Shown: positions 12,558-24,167, counted from the stretch's first letter. The stretch: 64,000 nt of DNA from Platerodrilus igneus (GCA_036346225.1 JARFIW010001364.1:1178001-1242000), one strand, 5' to 3'. Numbers and translations: made by a program. Notes: generated by a model from the sequence alone, not told the origin.

Positions 12558-13191
12558 GTTTTAATATTGTACTAAAATCTGTTATAATTACATGAAAGTG
12601 TCCGTACAAATGTACGAAGGGATAAAAAATCAGTTGAAAGTTCACAATTGTACTAAAGAATAATACCCGTTAATGGTATTTTAATTACTATCTTCAAAAT
12701 AACTAGAATGAATTGGATAATAATATGAAATTGTTATCAGTGTAAATATAACCCCAGCATTTGAAATGTTATAAAATGTTATACAGTAACACTAGAAATT
12801 TTTTTATTGTCATAAATCTGTAATAATTATTGATAACTACCCAACGTTGTTGAATGAAGTAAATTTTAATTACGAAATGTACTAGGTAACCTGTCTAGAT
12901 ATACCAGTACACAAAGCTTTATTTAAAAATGTTTAGCGCAAGGTAGTGGTATAAAAATCAATATTGAATTTTGAGTAAACAGTAAAGAAAGGGATGATTT
13001 ATAAAACCTGAAATTTCGTCGTAAACGAGTTTAAACGTCTAGTTTATTTGAAGTGTGCAACCCTCATTAGCTGCGTTGAACCTTGAATTTATGCCTGCAA
13101 GCGTTGAATATACGTACAGTTTTGGAATGTAAGTAACTTTTTTATAATGGAGCTGTCCAAATATTCTAGGATCCGGCTTGAAAAAAACAAT

Positions 13192-13537
13192 TGTACATCT
13201 TCTATGCGAATCTGCTGCACGTGTATTTGGTGAAGTATTAACTCTCAGAACCAACTTAACAATAAAACTGAAAACTTGTTTCTTGCTAAGATAGAAAATG
13301 TAAAAAATGCTTTAACGTGGAATACATTTATTGTAACTGAATATAATTGTAAATTTAAGTAAAATACATTAGAATGAATGAGTATGAGCTGTCATGAGCT
13401 AACCCCTCAGACATCTTAAACGTGAATGAATTCTGGAAACAAAGCACATAGCAAAATATCAGCGCCCCGCCACAAAAGTAGTTCTCGGCACAAACGCGAA
13501 GTAACTTCACTTGCTAGTAATTCTATATTCCCCAACA
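13192..13537 (-). repeat. 5' LTR of the BEL/Pao element
   Basis: Partner of the LTR at 7092-7438, with the same TG start and CAACA end. It contains the same GAATCTGCTGCACGTG and ACATCTTAAACG blocks. Differences are mostly single bases, so the element is moderately old. Confidence 0.88.
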
Positions 13538-14257
13538 AAATGAAAGAAAAATGTAAGGGGCTTGTTAAACGGTTTATTTGATAAATTAGCTTGTGACAAG
13601 GTCAAAGATCCGGTGAAATCTTTAAAAGTTAAAGTGTTTAATCTATCACTACATGTAATAAATCAACTGTAAATAAACTTCACTTACTCGAGAGCTGTTG
13701 TAGAAAACTTTTCATATTTATCACTACAAAAATTAAGATATCTTATAAATAAGAAAATAAAATAAAAATCCATTGTCTTTGTTAATGAATGTGCAACAGA
13801 TTTATAGAAAGATGTAGCAGGTCAAGCTGAATTTTTTTAAAAATTGATAAAGTATGAAATAAGCCAAAAGAAAAATGTGAAAAAAGTGACAAATTTACTA
13901 ATCGAGGAATATCTGCTCCATGGTCTGCTGATAGAATTTTATCACTACTTCAGAACTATATTAGATGGTACCGATCACTACCACCACTACCGAATAGTGA
14001 TTATCAAAGTTTAAAGTTATAAAGCCGTATGTAGGAAGTACAATGATCTAAATGCGTTTAAGCAGTTTGTCAGTTTTAGGAATAGCGCATGAAGAAGCTA
14101 TTTTTAATTAGACAGTAGTGAAGTAGTGCTAAAAATTTCTAATATAGAAGAAAGGGCTAAACTAGGACAAATTTAATCCTATGTAAAAGTGGATTACTTA
14201 TAACTTATTATGAAACAGTTTTTTTCCAATTATAATTATTTTTGTCTAAAACATAAA
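13538..14257. other. Unassigned AT-rich DNA
   Basis: No gene or named repeat is seen between the BEL/Pao element and the fold-back element to the right. Confidence 0.5.
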
Positions 14258-14769
14258 ATGAACAACGGTTTGTTGTGCTTGAACTTGTGTGTTCAAAATA
14301 GAATTGTCAAACAGAGTCAACTACGTAGTTCATGTAAGTTTTGTCAAGTACTTAAAACAATTATACTTGATAAAACTTTCCTGAACTATGCAGTTGATTC
14401 GGTTTGACAATTCTATTTTGAACACATTACATGTGATTTTCCAATGCTCCACCCGAAGGTACTACATTGGCCAGGAAGCGAGTTTTTTTTTTTTTTACCT
14501 GGAAAATTTTGAATTTTGCCGAACCCTTGCTTGTTTCAAGCAAGGTAGGGATCTTTAAAGTGCATGACAACACTCACACACGGGACCTCCATTTTACCTC
14601 TCATCCGAACCAGGGTGTATTTTTGAGAAAAATGCTCGCCTAACATTTTTCAAGCGGACCGTGTCGGGATCTGAACCCGGGACTTTGGGCGTAGTAGTCA
14701 CACACATACCACTACGCCACGGAGCCGCCTCTATTTTGAACACACCAGTTCAGGCACAACAAGCTGTTC

Positions 14770-14774
<5 letters not shown>
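14258..14774. repeat. Fold-back MITE split by a SINE
   Basis: The left arm begins ATGAACAACGGTTTGTTGTG. The complementary arm ends before the (TA)n run. The arms pair along roughly 85-100 bases around a centre near 14355 (GTACTTAAAAC region). The right arm is interrupted at 14427-14730 by a SINE. Removing the SINE and one copy of its target duplication restores continuous pairing of the two arms. There is no coding sequence. Confidence 0.75.
14427..14730 (-). mobile_element. tRNA-headed SINE, copy S1
   Basis: Read on the minus strand, it starts GGCTCCGTGGCGTAGTGG, an A-box-like tRNA start, followed by a B-box-like GGGTTCAGATCCC. A body with GTTAGGCGAGCAT, GGTCCCGTGTG and TTTAAAGATCCCTACC follows, and it ends GGAAAATCACATGTAA. 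Flanking copies of TCTATTTTGAACACA (14412-14426 and 14731-14745) form a 15-base target duplication. The same unit occurs at 20.3 and 22.1 kb. SINEs of this kind are transcribed by RNA polymerase III and moved by a LINE. Confidence 0.85.

Positions 14775-14853
<79 letters not shown>
14773..14853. repeat. (TA)n followed by (GA)n microsatellite
   Basis: About 22 TA units run directly into about 18 GA units. The poly-Ile/Tyr and Arg/Glu reading frames across it are artefacts of the repeat. Confidence 0.95.
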
Positions 14854-14856
<3 letters not shown>

Positions 14857-14991
14857 ATAATCCACATTTGGAATGCAAATGAATGCTTAATATATATTAA
14901 TAGTTATTAAGATGAAATGAAAACCCAACTTTGTATTTAAAGTTGAATTACCATTTCAAATCGAACTAGTAATTGAAAACCACTAAAAGAA

Positions 14992-15065
14992 CGGCTACAG
15001 CAGGATTTGAACCCGCAACCTCTGATTCACCGGATCAGTGCTCTAACCAATTGAACTATCTAGCC
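14992..15065 (-). other. tRNA-like sequence inside fold-back element (copy 1)
   Basis: A 74-base cloverleaf can be drawn. The acceptor stem GGCTAGA/TGTAGCC has one mismatch; an A-box-like TAGTTCAATTGGTTAGAGC follows; the anticodon arm is CTGAT-CCGGTGA-ATCAG; and the B-box-like GGTTCAAATCC lies in the T arm. Position 33 would be C instead of the invariant U, no variable arm fits a serine tRNA, and it sits within a repeat. I regard it as tRNA-derived and not a working tRNA gene. Confidence 0.7.
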
Positions 15066-15699
15066 TAATTGATTAGATGATGTTATACTTAATACTACTG
15101 AAGCTTGGTCCTTGTTAACGATTTTCAATTACGTCCTGCATTTAAGGAAATTGAATCTAGTTATATACATAATTCATGTACTAATAACTTGATCCTCCAT
15201 TTTGCAACGTTCGGAATAATACAAACATGTAATTATATTATTATTAATAGAGAATAATCCACATTTGGAATGCAAATGAATGCTTAATATATATTAATAG
15301 TTATTAAGATGAAATGAAAACCCAACTTTGTATTTAAAGTTGAATTACCATTTCAAATCGAACTAGTAATTGAAAACCACTAAAAGAAGTTATTCTAAAT
15401 TTCACTGTAATTTCTGTTTCAAATTAAAATAAATTTCTTAAGTGTTTCTTGTTGTTTTTTAAAAACACAGCTCCAAAGGCCCGAACCTTAACTCGCGTCT
15501 CACCTTGGTATTATTGGGTTTTTACACGCTTTTATGCATATTATAAATCAATAATCGTTCAATTAAATTCTTATCTAGCCTAATTGTTTAGATGATGTTA
15601 TACTTAATACTACTGAAGCTTGGCCCTTGTTAACGATTTTCAATTACGTCTTGCATTTAAGGTTCAGTAGTATTAAGTATAACATCATCTAAACAATTA

Positions 15700-15773
15700 G
15701 GCTAGATAGCTCAATTGGTTAGAGCGCTGATCCGGAAAATCAGAGATTGCAGGCTCAAGTCCTGCTGTAGCCG
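15700..15773 (+). other. tRNA-like sequence inside fold-back element (copy 2)
   Basis: 74 bases with the same cloverleaf as copy 1. The D arm reads TAGCTCAATTGGTTAGAGC, the anticodon loop CCGGAAA between CTGAT and ATCAG, and the T arm is slightly worn (GGCTCAAGTCC). It is oriented opposite to copy 1, as expected for the arms of a fold-back. It is probably not a functional gene, for the same reasons. Confidence 0.7.
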
Positions 15774-15862
15774 TCCTTTTAGTGGTTCTCAATTACTAGT
15801 TCGATTTGAAATGGTAATTCAACTTTAAATACAAAGTTGGGTTTTCATTTCATCTTAATAAC

Positions 15863-15866
<4 letters not shown>

Positions 15867-15904
<38 letters not shown>
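15867..15904. repeat. (TA)n microsatellite
   Basis: Uninterrupted AT dinucleotides directly next to the fold-back terminus, as at the 50-kb copy. Confidence 0.95.
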
Positions 15905-15911
<7 letters not shown>

Positions 15912-16306
15912 GTTTTAAAAGATTAAAAATAAAAATAAACGAAGCAATTTCAAAACACTCTGTATAAAGGAACAACCAGAAATTACGTGCGAAAGTTATA
16001 TTAGTTAATTCATTTTTAAGTATCAGATATTAACGAGATTTTACAAATAAATGATAAATATTTAATAGGTTTGCAAAGAAATTAAATGGTGGAAGTCAAT
16101 GCCATTAATTTATTAATTAAATTGAATTTAATTGAACGATTATTGATTTATAATATGCATAAAAGCGTGTAAAAACCCAATAATACCAAGGTGAGACGCG
16201 AGTTATGGTTCGGGCCTTTGGAGCTGTGTTTTTAAAAAACAACAAGAAACACTTAACAAATTTATTTTAATTTGACACAGAAATTACAGTGAAATTTAGA
16301 ATAACT

Positions 16307-18300
16307 TGTTCATAATAACTTTAATAAAAAATAATTAATTGTACTGGGCGAGTAGTCTAGGTAGACAACAATGCAAAAGCTGTAATACTCAGACTGACTG
16401 CCGGGCCTTGAGCTCCCGGGCTTTTTATAATAACCTGCCTTTCACACGGCTGTGGGAACTTGCAGATCTCATGTATGCGTTTCTCTTTGTTACAATATAT
16501 CAATCTTATTTCTAAGTAATTGCGGTATGTTGACCGCCTGTGACCTGCCACCTGCAGTATCACTGCCCTCTCGGATGCAAAGTTGCATTCCGTTCTCATG
16601 AACTGTCGATAACCTCTCTGGATTATCCTTGTATTACAATGTTGCAATGAACTTATACTTTATTTAACAATTTCTATTAATTCCTATTAAATTCAATATA
16701 TTCAATACATATATATAATTGGGGGATACATAACTCGCGTTGCTAACAAACAAATATATCAGTAGGGTTGAAATACGTGGAAAATCCAACTCGTAGAAGT
16801 GTTATTTAAAACGTTGCGATTGAACACCTGCGTATTTTCTAAATGTCAAGTTCTACTTAAATTTTGTAGATAATAAACGGTTACAGAGAATATTGGCTAA
16901 ACCGTCGCTTATATTCGCGGGAAATGCTAATAGGGGTTATTTAACTCACGTAGAAAGTCCACGTGTGGTAGACAGCGCACAAACAAGAATATTGATTTTC
17001 TACCATTCAAGCAAGGTTAGAAGGAGACGTAGAAAACGCATACGCATGAGACAACGGTTGTATAGGAGGGATTTGAGAAACGTCAGTGGGTCTACGATTG
17101 GTCGATATGTTTAGTTTGACTTGATATAAACACGAGAGTAGTGTAGCGTAATTTTCTAAAAATATTGTAACAACGTACTGAAATTCGCGGATTTGAAAAT
17201 CGGGGTGAGTGCAAAATTGTGGGAATGTGTTGTTGTGAGCAGGAGATTTCGAATAAACGTGGCCAGGAGGTGGCAGTCTAAAGATATAAATAGTTTACGA
17301 GATTACATTTTTTTAATTGAGGCATCACCTATAAATTTTAACCAACTCGTGTCGGGACTTTAAGTAACGTAGATTACAGTAAATATTTCTGAAAAACGTA
17401 TAATTGAAATGGATTTTGGAATTTAGCTGCACCGTGAAGGCAGCGTTAGCAGTTCAACTTAGATGGAGTGCGTCTAGTAACAGCTAGAAACGGCCTGCAG
17501 ACCAGATAGAAGAAGTACCCCCCATCATCTACAGAGCGGAGATCTAGAAATTTTCAGGTAACGATTTGAAATTGTAATTCCTATAAACTGTAAATATTGG
17601 GTGACGTATGAGAGTGTTTTTCAAGTTAGTGTGGATTATTTACGTATTGAACATAATACGTGTAAATAACTTTATTATGGTATTCAACTAGAAATTTGAA
17701 GGTGTCTATAAAGCTTTTTAACGTTCCATCAGAACGTGAAATTTTTGTGAAGAGTACATGGCTTTGTTTTTTTTGTGCAAAGTAGAAGGGCATACATTAT
17801 GCAGAATTAGCTGGGTTATCATGAGCTCACCCTACCCCAGAGTTTACTTAGATTAAAAAAAATAAATAAATAAATTATACAGAAGGAATTTTAGAGAAGG
17901 TATTATTTAAGGCCCATTTACTCCAGGTACATTTTATGTGTTTGATGATTTTAAAATAAAATACAGAACATTACAAAATAAAATTTACTGAAGTGTAGGT
18001 GAACAATGAAATATGGACAATATTGAATTTCTTTTGTAAATAGGAATAAATAAAAGGTTGTATGTTAGTTGTATTTTGTGGTTTTATTGGGAGTGTGCGT
18101 GAATGATTGAATATGAGAGTAAATATAGATATCCAAAAGGAGGTCCAAATGAGCTAGCCGGAAGCAGTTGAAGAAGGCCATTCAACCGAGGAAGAAAGGA
18201 AAACGGGTAAGAAATATTTTTTTGTGTATTATTTAAATTTTGAATTTTCGAGTTTTGAAAATTTAATAAAATTTACGAAAATAATTTTGTTGGTGAAGAT
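16307..18300. other. Unassigned DNA
   Basis: Two frames of 73-96 codons (16357-16647 minus, 16893-17114 plus) have no recognisable domain. The latter ends in an Arg-rich stretch with no family I know. No gene call is made. Confidence 0.45.
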
Positions 18301-18346
18301 TTTACCCGAATACCACGGCAATATATATATATATATATTGCTGTGA
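18301..18346. repeat. (TA)n run with complementary flanks
   Basis: ACCACGGCAAT precedes the TA run and ATTGCTGTGAT follows it. The two flanks are near-complements, so the whole can fold back. The right flank TTGCTGTGAT is the sequence that also follows TA runs at 44.6 and, slightly altered, 48.2 and 50.5 kb. Confidence 0.7.
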
Positions 18347-19199
18347 TAAGGAGTTGTTTAGGGGTGTATTGAGTGGTAAGAGTCGCGTAGTAACTGTAAA
18401 TAGCAATGGGAATCAGAAAACTGCATTTATTTAGCAGGAAAATAAATAATTCGCACATTATGTAAATAGCAAGCATTTAACACCCTTTATAAGGACCGTA
18501 ATTAACTTTAATCAATGCCAGTAAGCATATGTTCTAATAATAGAACGCGTATTCAGCATAGAAATAAGCATACAGGTAATTAAACTACGTTGAGAAGTGA
18601 TCTACCAGTTTATAAAATAAATACGCAAAAGATAAGATAAAACCTAGTAAATCTACATGCAATTACGCTAGAGCAATAAGCGCTTTGATAAGAAAACGCA
18701 CTTTAAATATCGTTTAAATAAATACATAAACGAAATAGCAATCGTGTTACATAATTTGTTTTTGTACAATTCTCCAAAAGCTTTATTTATACAAAACAAC
18801 AGACATAAGTTAAAAGTCCCGCAACGATAACAATAGTATATAACAACATGATACCAAAATCCAAAATAGTTTCATCAGAAATCAGCTTGAAAATACTGGG
18901 AATGTTTAAAAGAAACGAGTTTGGTCGCAATAATCTGTAAGGCTGCGTGGAAAACCAATCCAAATGTAGTGGTAAAAAGCTATATAACGCCCACTGGTGA
19001 TAAGAAACAGTCAGTATCAACTTGAAGCACGTTGAATTCACAATACTTTTAACCAAATATTTACGCGTCAGATAAATAAAATTTATATTATAGTGAAAAT
19101 AGTGCTGTATAAAAATTACGTGAAAAAGTTTTTGCCGTTTTTGCAGAAAACGTTAGTAGAAATTGGTTAAATAATTTAAATTAAATATTTATAATGATA
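18347..19199. other. Unassigned AT-rich DNA
   Basis: Nothing is supported here. A minus frame at 18787-19056 is hydrophobic with no recognisable motif. Confidence 0.45.
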
Positions 19200-19390
19200 T
19201 AGGGCTTCTAATCCACTTCTAAGACTTCTGGTTCAATTTTTAATCCGCTTTTGGTCTATTTCTGGTCTATTTTTGGTCCAATTCTAATAGACTTCTGGCC
19301 CAATTCTAATCCGTGTATAAAACAATTCTGGTTCACGTCTGATACACTGCTAATTTATGATCCGAAGTCTGGAACTCTAATCCACTGCGA
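19200..19390. repeat. Degenerate short tandem-like repeat
   Basis: Variants of TTCTGGTCCAATTCTAATC recur about ten times with irregular spacing. The order and copy boundaries are too blurred to define a unit exactly. Confidence 0.55.
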
Positions 19391-20039
19391 ATTCAGAAAC
19401 CCACAAATTTCAAGTGGTATTTAAGGCGTATACAGAGAAATATGGAATAAAGCACGAAGTGATTTTGAAAACAAGGGGTAGCCGTACTGAAATATTGGTT
19501 CAACGTATGTTAAGGAGTACAAAGCAGAGCATTGGTTTCGATTGAAGGTAATAAAGGGGTGTTGATCCACAACGTGAAACAACTTATCAGGAGATCACAG
19601 GTCAGACCTACCAAGTATTAAGAAATCTTTTCTAGTTTAAATTTTAACACTAAATTTATTAAATTTCTCTAAAGTTTATAAGGAGTCAACAGGAACATTG
19701 AATACGTTGAAACTTACGTAAAAATCATAAAAAGGTTTCAAACGTTCCAGATTTTTTTTGTAAAGGTATCGTTTTTGGTGACATTATATTAAATTAAAAG
19801 GATATAAATTTTGAGATAAATAGTCCATATAATATTAATTGATTAAAGGGTGTATTTAGAGAATTACAAAAATTGTGAAGTGTAGTTATTATTTCCTTTC
19901 ACTATATGAATGTTGATTGACTTCGTTTTATCAATTCTAACAGGTAATCATAAAGAGGTAAATGAAAATAAATTATCATCGTAACGTTGTGCACTTTGTG
20001 TAAATTAAAAAGGGCTAGCCGTGGCATAATAAAATTAGA
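19391..20039. other. Unassigned DNA
   Basis: No coding or repeat signal was recognised. Confidence 0.45.
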
Positions 20040-20190
20040 AGATTAGAGAAAAACACAAAGCGGCGGCGTTCTGAAGAACGTTTATTACATCGACTACGGC
20101 GTTAACATATCAATATTTAAATGACACAACAACGGGAAGGGGGAGATAAATACATAGTATTTATATGGCGACCCGAACGTAGGGGCGAAA
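20040..20190 (+). other. Possible LTR 3' end with primer-binding site
   Basis: TGGCGACCCGAACGTAGGGG at 20166-20185 resembles the TGGCGCC-CAACGTGGGGC style of primer site found just after the 5' LTR of Ty3/gypsy elements. A gypsy gag relic lies on the same strand 2.3 kb downstream. No matching second LTR was found, so this is only a candidate. Confidence 0.4.
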
Positions 20191-20334
20191 ATATAAGCAA
20201 TTGTTAAAGCCACCTCAGGGATAATAATCTGTCTTCTTAAAATATGAGAATTGGGCGCTATTCCGGATTACATAGGTTTGTAGAAAATGTTTACTCGTAT
20301 CATTGCAATCAGTCTTATTTAAGGGGACACTATA

Positions 20335-20616
20335 TTTGATATTCCTATGCTCCACACGAAGGTACTACATTGGCCAGGGCGTGACTCTATTTTTACTCTA
20401 GAAATTTGTCGAACACTTTCTGTTGCAAGAAAGGTAGGGATCTTTAACGTGCGTGACAACACTCACACACAAAACCTACATGTTAGTTCTCATTCGAACG
20501 CACTCGTATTCTTGGAAATAATGCTCGCATAACATTTTTCAAGCGGACCGCGTCGAAATACGAACCCGCGACCTTGGAGATAATAATCATGGGCATACCA
20601 ACTACCCCACAGAGCC
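20335..20616 (-). mobile_element. tRNA-headed SINE, copy S2
   Basis: Same unit and orientation as S1: the GAAGGTACTACATTGGCCAG block at the 3' side, GTAGGGATCTTTAACGTGCG in the body, and a worn tRNA head at the right end. It is more diverged than S1 and S3. I could not fix a target duplication, so the ends are approximate. Confidence 0.8.
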
Positions 20617-22128
20617 GCCTCTTATTATAGGGGACGACTGAAGGTAGTATTATGGTTTCAATTTATTCTTAAGTTCCCAACTCTTTAGTAAGGGTGTTAT
20701 TAACAATTTATGATTTCTTTAAGATGTGTGCGTTGGGCTGCGTGTTGTATTCCATTTTAAATTGATTTCAAATTCTACACCTAATATTTGCAAATCTTTT
20801 TTTATAGCTTTTATATAACTACGAGATGTTTATTAGATAATGGGTTAACTAAAACGCTGTTTAGTATTTATAGGCCGGTTTCATGCCAAACAACATGCAC
20901 GCAAAGATACATTACGCCGGTTTTAGGCCAAAGTGTATGCAGGGTTTGAACCAAAACAGTAAGCATTCTTATGTTGTATTAAAAATGTTAGCCGGTCACA
21001 TAAAAAGTTGAGCTGTTTTGACCCTACATTAGATCGGCTCAAGCGAGAAGTTTAAAAACCAGGTTAGCTGCAAAATATACTAAGACCAGTTTCAACTAAA
21101 TGTATGTTTACTATGGTGAGATGTCTTAAAAGTAAAGGATAGTTTTTAAGGATGTGCGGATGCAATATAAGTAGACTGACACTAATGGTAATTTATCTAG
21201 TTGAAGCTAAACTGTATTTCGCAAGCATAAACTTACATGCATATAATAGATGTTCAGGGATTCAAATATAGAAAACTGAATTTTTATGCAAAGGAATTGT
21301 GGTTCTGGTTTGTGGGAAAATATTATTTAGCATCAAATTTTTAAACTGACAATCCTGAGTACTTACCAAAAACGCAAATCTATAGGAGCCACGCACTAAA
21401 AAAAGACGTCATATTTGCCCAACCAAATTAGGAAGGATGAGCAAACAAACTTGCTATAATTGCAAGAAAGGCGTTTGTAAAAACCATAGTTTAATGTTTT
21501 GCAATAGTTGACGTTAGAAATTTATTGTGTTTAATGTAGGATAGATCTTCTTTTTTTTACACAATTTTTATATAATTAAAGTGACATTAAAGTTCCAAGT
21601 TTTATTACATTTGTTTATTACTATTATTTTTTCACTGTATGCAAAAGTGTAGAAATTTAATTATATGCATCCAAGGGTTAAAGTACAATTGATAATCTCG
21701 AGAACTTTATTTGCATAATTCTGGTATGTGTCTGAGTATTCCAAAAGTATTAATTTGTATATAAATTTGCGGACATTGTTATTGTAAGGCAGTTTTAATC
21801 GCAACTTTGATTGTAATACTTACCCTAATGTAAAACATTGATTCCAATATGTTTTAGTTTAAAGCTTTAAAAGGTTTCACATATATTTATGCGTACTGTC
21901 GATATAAATTATTGTAGTGATAAATTAAAAATTAGTAATTCGTATATAAAGTAATTGTTGTGCTTCGAGATTAAATAAATTAAGAAAATAGAATCGTAGT
22001 TTAAAAAGATTATATTTGTACTATTAGTTAAAGCTTTGAAAGTCAATCGTTGTGAGCTTTTAGGAATTTTATTATAACTATGAGTTGCTGAAAAGTTTTG
22101 TATAATCAATTTGAAAATAAAGAACTGT
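20617..22128. other. Unassigned AT-rich DNA
   Basis: Between 20.87 and 21.08 kb the motif GCCGGTTT with GCCAAA recurs a few times in degenerate form. No gene is supported. Confidence 0.45.
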
Positions 22129-22143
22129 TGTTAACGCAAATAG

Positions 22144-22416
22144 TATGTGTGTGACTACTACGCTCTAGGTCCCGGGTTCGAATCCCGACACGGTCCGCTT
22201 GAAAAATGTTAGGCGAGCATTTTTCGCAAAAATACACCCTCGTTCGGATGAGAGGTAAATGGAGGTCCCGTGTGAGTGTTGTCACGCACGTTAAAGATCC
22301 CTACCTTGCTTGGAACAGCAAGGATTCGGCAAAATTCAAAATTTTCCAGGTAAAAAAAACTCGCTTCCTGGCCAATGTAGTACCTTCGGGTGGAGCATTG
22401 GAAAAATCACATGTAA
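22144..22416 (+). mobile_element. tRNA-headed SINE, copy S3, 5'-truncated
   Basis: It begins inside the tRNA head (TATGTGTGTGACTAC), retains the B-box GGGTTCGAATCCC and the full body, and ends GGAAAAATCACATGTAA. A perfect 15-base duplication, TGTTAACGCAAATAG, flanks it (22129-22143 and 22417-22431). Missing 5' bases with an intact 3' end is the signature of target-primed reverse transcription. The B box is the best preserved of the three copies. Confidence 0.88.
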
Positions 22417-22519
22417 TGTTAACGCAAATAGAGTTTTTGTTACATTGGTGCAAACTTGTAGAATAAAGACTTCGGAACAATTTCTATTTGCACGCCAGTT
22501 AGTTGTGGTTAGAAACTTG

Positions 22520-23640
22520 AAATGGATAATAGAATTCTTTTATTCTCAAAAGACTTCAAGTTAGGCGTTACAAAGAACTTGGCTGAAAATGCACAGAAAC
22601 TAAGCAGGCCTGTCGGTGAAATCAAAAGTAAGTAAGGCGAGGTCAACGAAAGAATTTTAGGAAATCGCTGCAAATCTCGCAGAAAAATTATATCAGAATG
22701 TAAAAACATTTGAACAAAAATTATTTGAAAATTATAGCCAATTACGAGAAGAGTTTATATAAGAAGCTACAAAATCCGCAACAGTGGTTGAACAATTAAA
22801 AGAGAATTTTTTAAAAGAAACTATAAAATCTGCAGAAAACCTGAAAGCTAAATTTTACGGAGGCTTGCAGACATTAGAAACCGAGTTTCTAAATTATTCG
22901 CATCAGTTGGAAGCGTGAATTTCTAAAAAATTGTTAGAAAATTCGCGTTAAATAGAAAGAGGCATTGAAGAGGGAGGAACGGATTAATTCCCTAACAGTG
23001 CAAACACCAGGAACCTCAGTGCGCTGTGATACAACAGTACGCACCAGAGTTTAACAATATCGGGGAATGCAAACAAACGTCAAGGTTCAGAGTAAAACCA
23101 CCACATTTGATAATAGGTTACCTTGGTAGACATTTTTTAAACAATTCGAAACCGCCACGAGAGTTAACGGCTGGAACGATTGTGAAAGAGCAACAGCGTA
23201 GATTGTCGCGCTACGAGTTGAGACCTTCAACATCCTGCAGACCATACCAAACCATGACGAAAGAAGCTACGGCGCCTTAATATCTAGGCTGGAAATGAGG
23301 TATAGTAACTCTCATCCGCAACAAATGTACCACGCCCAAGTGAAGATTAGTTACCCAAAAGACCAACGAGAATTTGCAATAGTTTGAAGCAATATTGCTT
23401 TTTTGATGAGACTCGCTTACCGAATAGCTTCCTAGAACAGCTAGCAGTACAGACATTTGTTAACAAGATACGAGACGGAGAGATCCACATAGCACTACGG
23501 CTGGGTCGGCCAAGGACTATTGAGAAACTATTGAAAAACAAAGCAAAGAAAGCATGGAGAAGGTGATTCGACGGGTACTTTGTGAATACCAACCAAAGAG
23601 AAAAGGACCCAGATGCTATTGTGGCGAGTTTGGGCATATA
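22520..23640 (+). pseudogene. Ty3/gypsy-type Gag relic
   Basis: The 5' half is a Lys/Glu-rich helical stretch with stops (LAENAQKLSRPVGEIKSK onward). Near 23.37-23.57 kb a frame reads LPNSFLEQLAVQTFVNKIRD, then GEIHIALRLGRPRTIEK. This matches the capsid block seen in gypsy Gags (the AVQTFIDGLRDxEIxxALRL type). Several stops and frame changes break it. No protease or RT follows before the Penelope-like element, so the element is truncated. Confidence 0.65.
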
Positions 23641-24167
23641 CAGTTCAAATATAAACAGCTTAAGATCTAAGATTGCAGCATATACATATATGGACAGTTT
23701 AAAATCAAGATTGTGATGTTCTTAGTTAATGCGTTCTTGTGGATTCTGCAAGTATTGCTTTTAGATTTATTTTTAACTGATATTAGAGTATTTGAATGTA
23801 GTTTAAGAATAATTCGTATAATTTTTTCTTTGTAAAGGAATTTTTACCAGAAAAGTTTGTGATCAGGGTTGGAAATACTCTGACCTTTTAATAGACTATC
23901 TGTCAAAGATTTTTGCCCAAAACAAATCTTGCAAGCGTGAAAATAATTTTAACCCAGTGAACCATCTTCAAAAGAAGAAGTTTAATTCTGTAAATTTCAA
24001 ATAAAGTAGGGAACTATGTTTTTTTTTGTAATTAATACTTCTTAGAAATTATTTTATTTTTAAAAGAAACAATGTTGTAAATGTTCTATATCCTTTTGTA
24101 TAAGAGAAAAAATTTCATACTTTTTAAATGCTTTGTGATATTGGTGTGATTGATTGCATTTTGAAAA
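23641..24167. other. Unassigned AT-rich DNA
   Basis: No coding or repeat signal between the gag relic and the Penelope-like element. Confidence 0.45.

Larger units (their letters stand above)
7092..13537 (-). mobile_element. BEL/Pao-type LTR retrotransposon, inactivated
   Basis: A two-LTR element on the minus strand: the 5' LTR is at the right, the 3' LTR at the left. The order gag, zinc knuckles, aspartic protease (DUF1758-like), RT, RNase H, H2C2 zinc finger, integrase core, C-terminal DUF5641-like domain is the BEL/Pao order. At 6.4 kb it is near the usual size. Most domains are open for 70-160 codons, but frameshifts separate them, so it is an old copy. Flanking bases (ATAAT left, AAATG right) do not make a clear target duplication. 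The segment 12558-13191 is leader with no coding content; no clear primer-binding site was seen beside the 5' LTR. Confidence 0.92.
14899..15866. repeat. Composite fold-back element carrying tRNA-like sequences
   Basis: A 92-base terminal block (starting AATAGTTATTAAGATGAAAT) occurs at 14899-14991 and again at 15296-15388. Its reverse complement occurs at 15774-15866. A tRNA-like sequence lies directly inside the first and last blocks, pointing in opposite directions. Between them lie two opposed copies of a segment with GATGATGTTATACTTAATAC. It looks like two or more copies of the 50.1-50.5 kb unit, rearranged and nested. No protein is encoded. Confidence 0.75.
15388..16306. repeat. Second inverted repeat pair (arms about 183 bases)
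   Basis: Arms 15388-15570 and 16124-16306 are reverse complements with few mismatches. They share AACACAGCTCCAAAGGCCCG and TTTTACACGCTTTTATGCAT blocks. The left arm abuts the second 92-base block of the composite fold-back, and the right tRNA-like unit lies between the arms. Partial matches appear near 46.16 kb and 58.5 kb, so this is a dispersed family. Right of 15905 the interior is unassigned AT-rich DNA. Confidence 0.75.

Noticed and set aside
22206..22564. Overlapping 84-86 codon plus frames
   Set aside because: They fall within SINE S3 and its flank.
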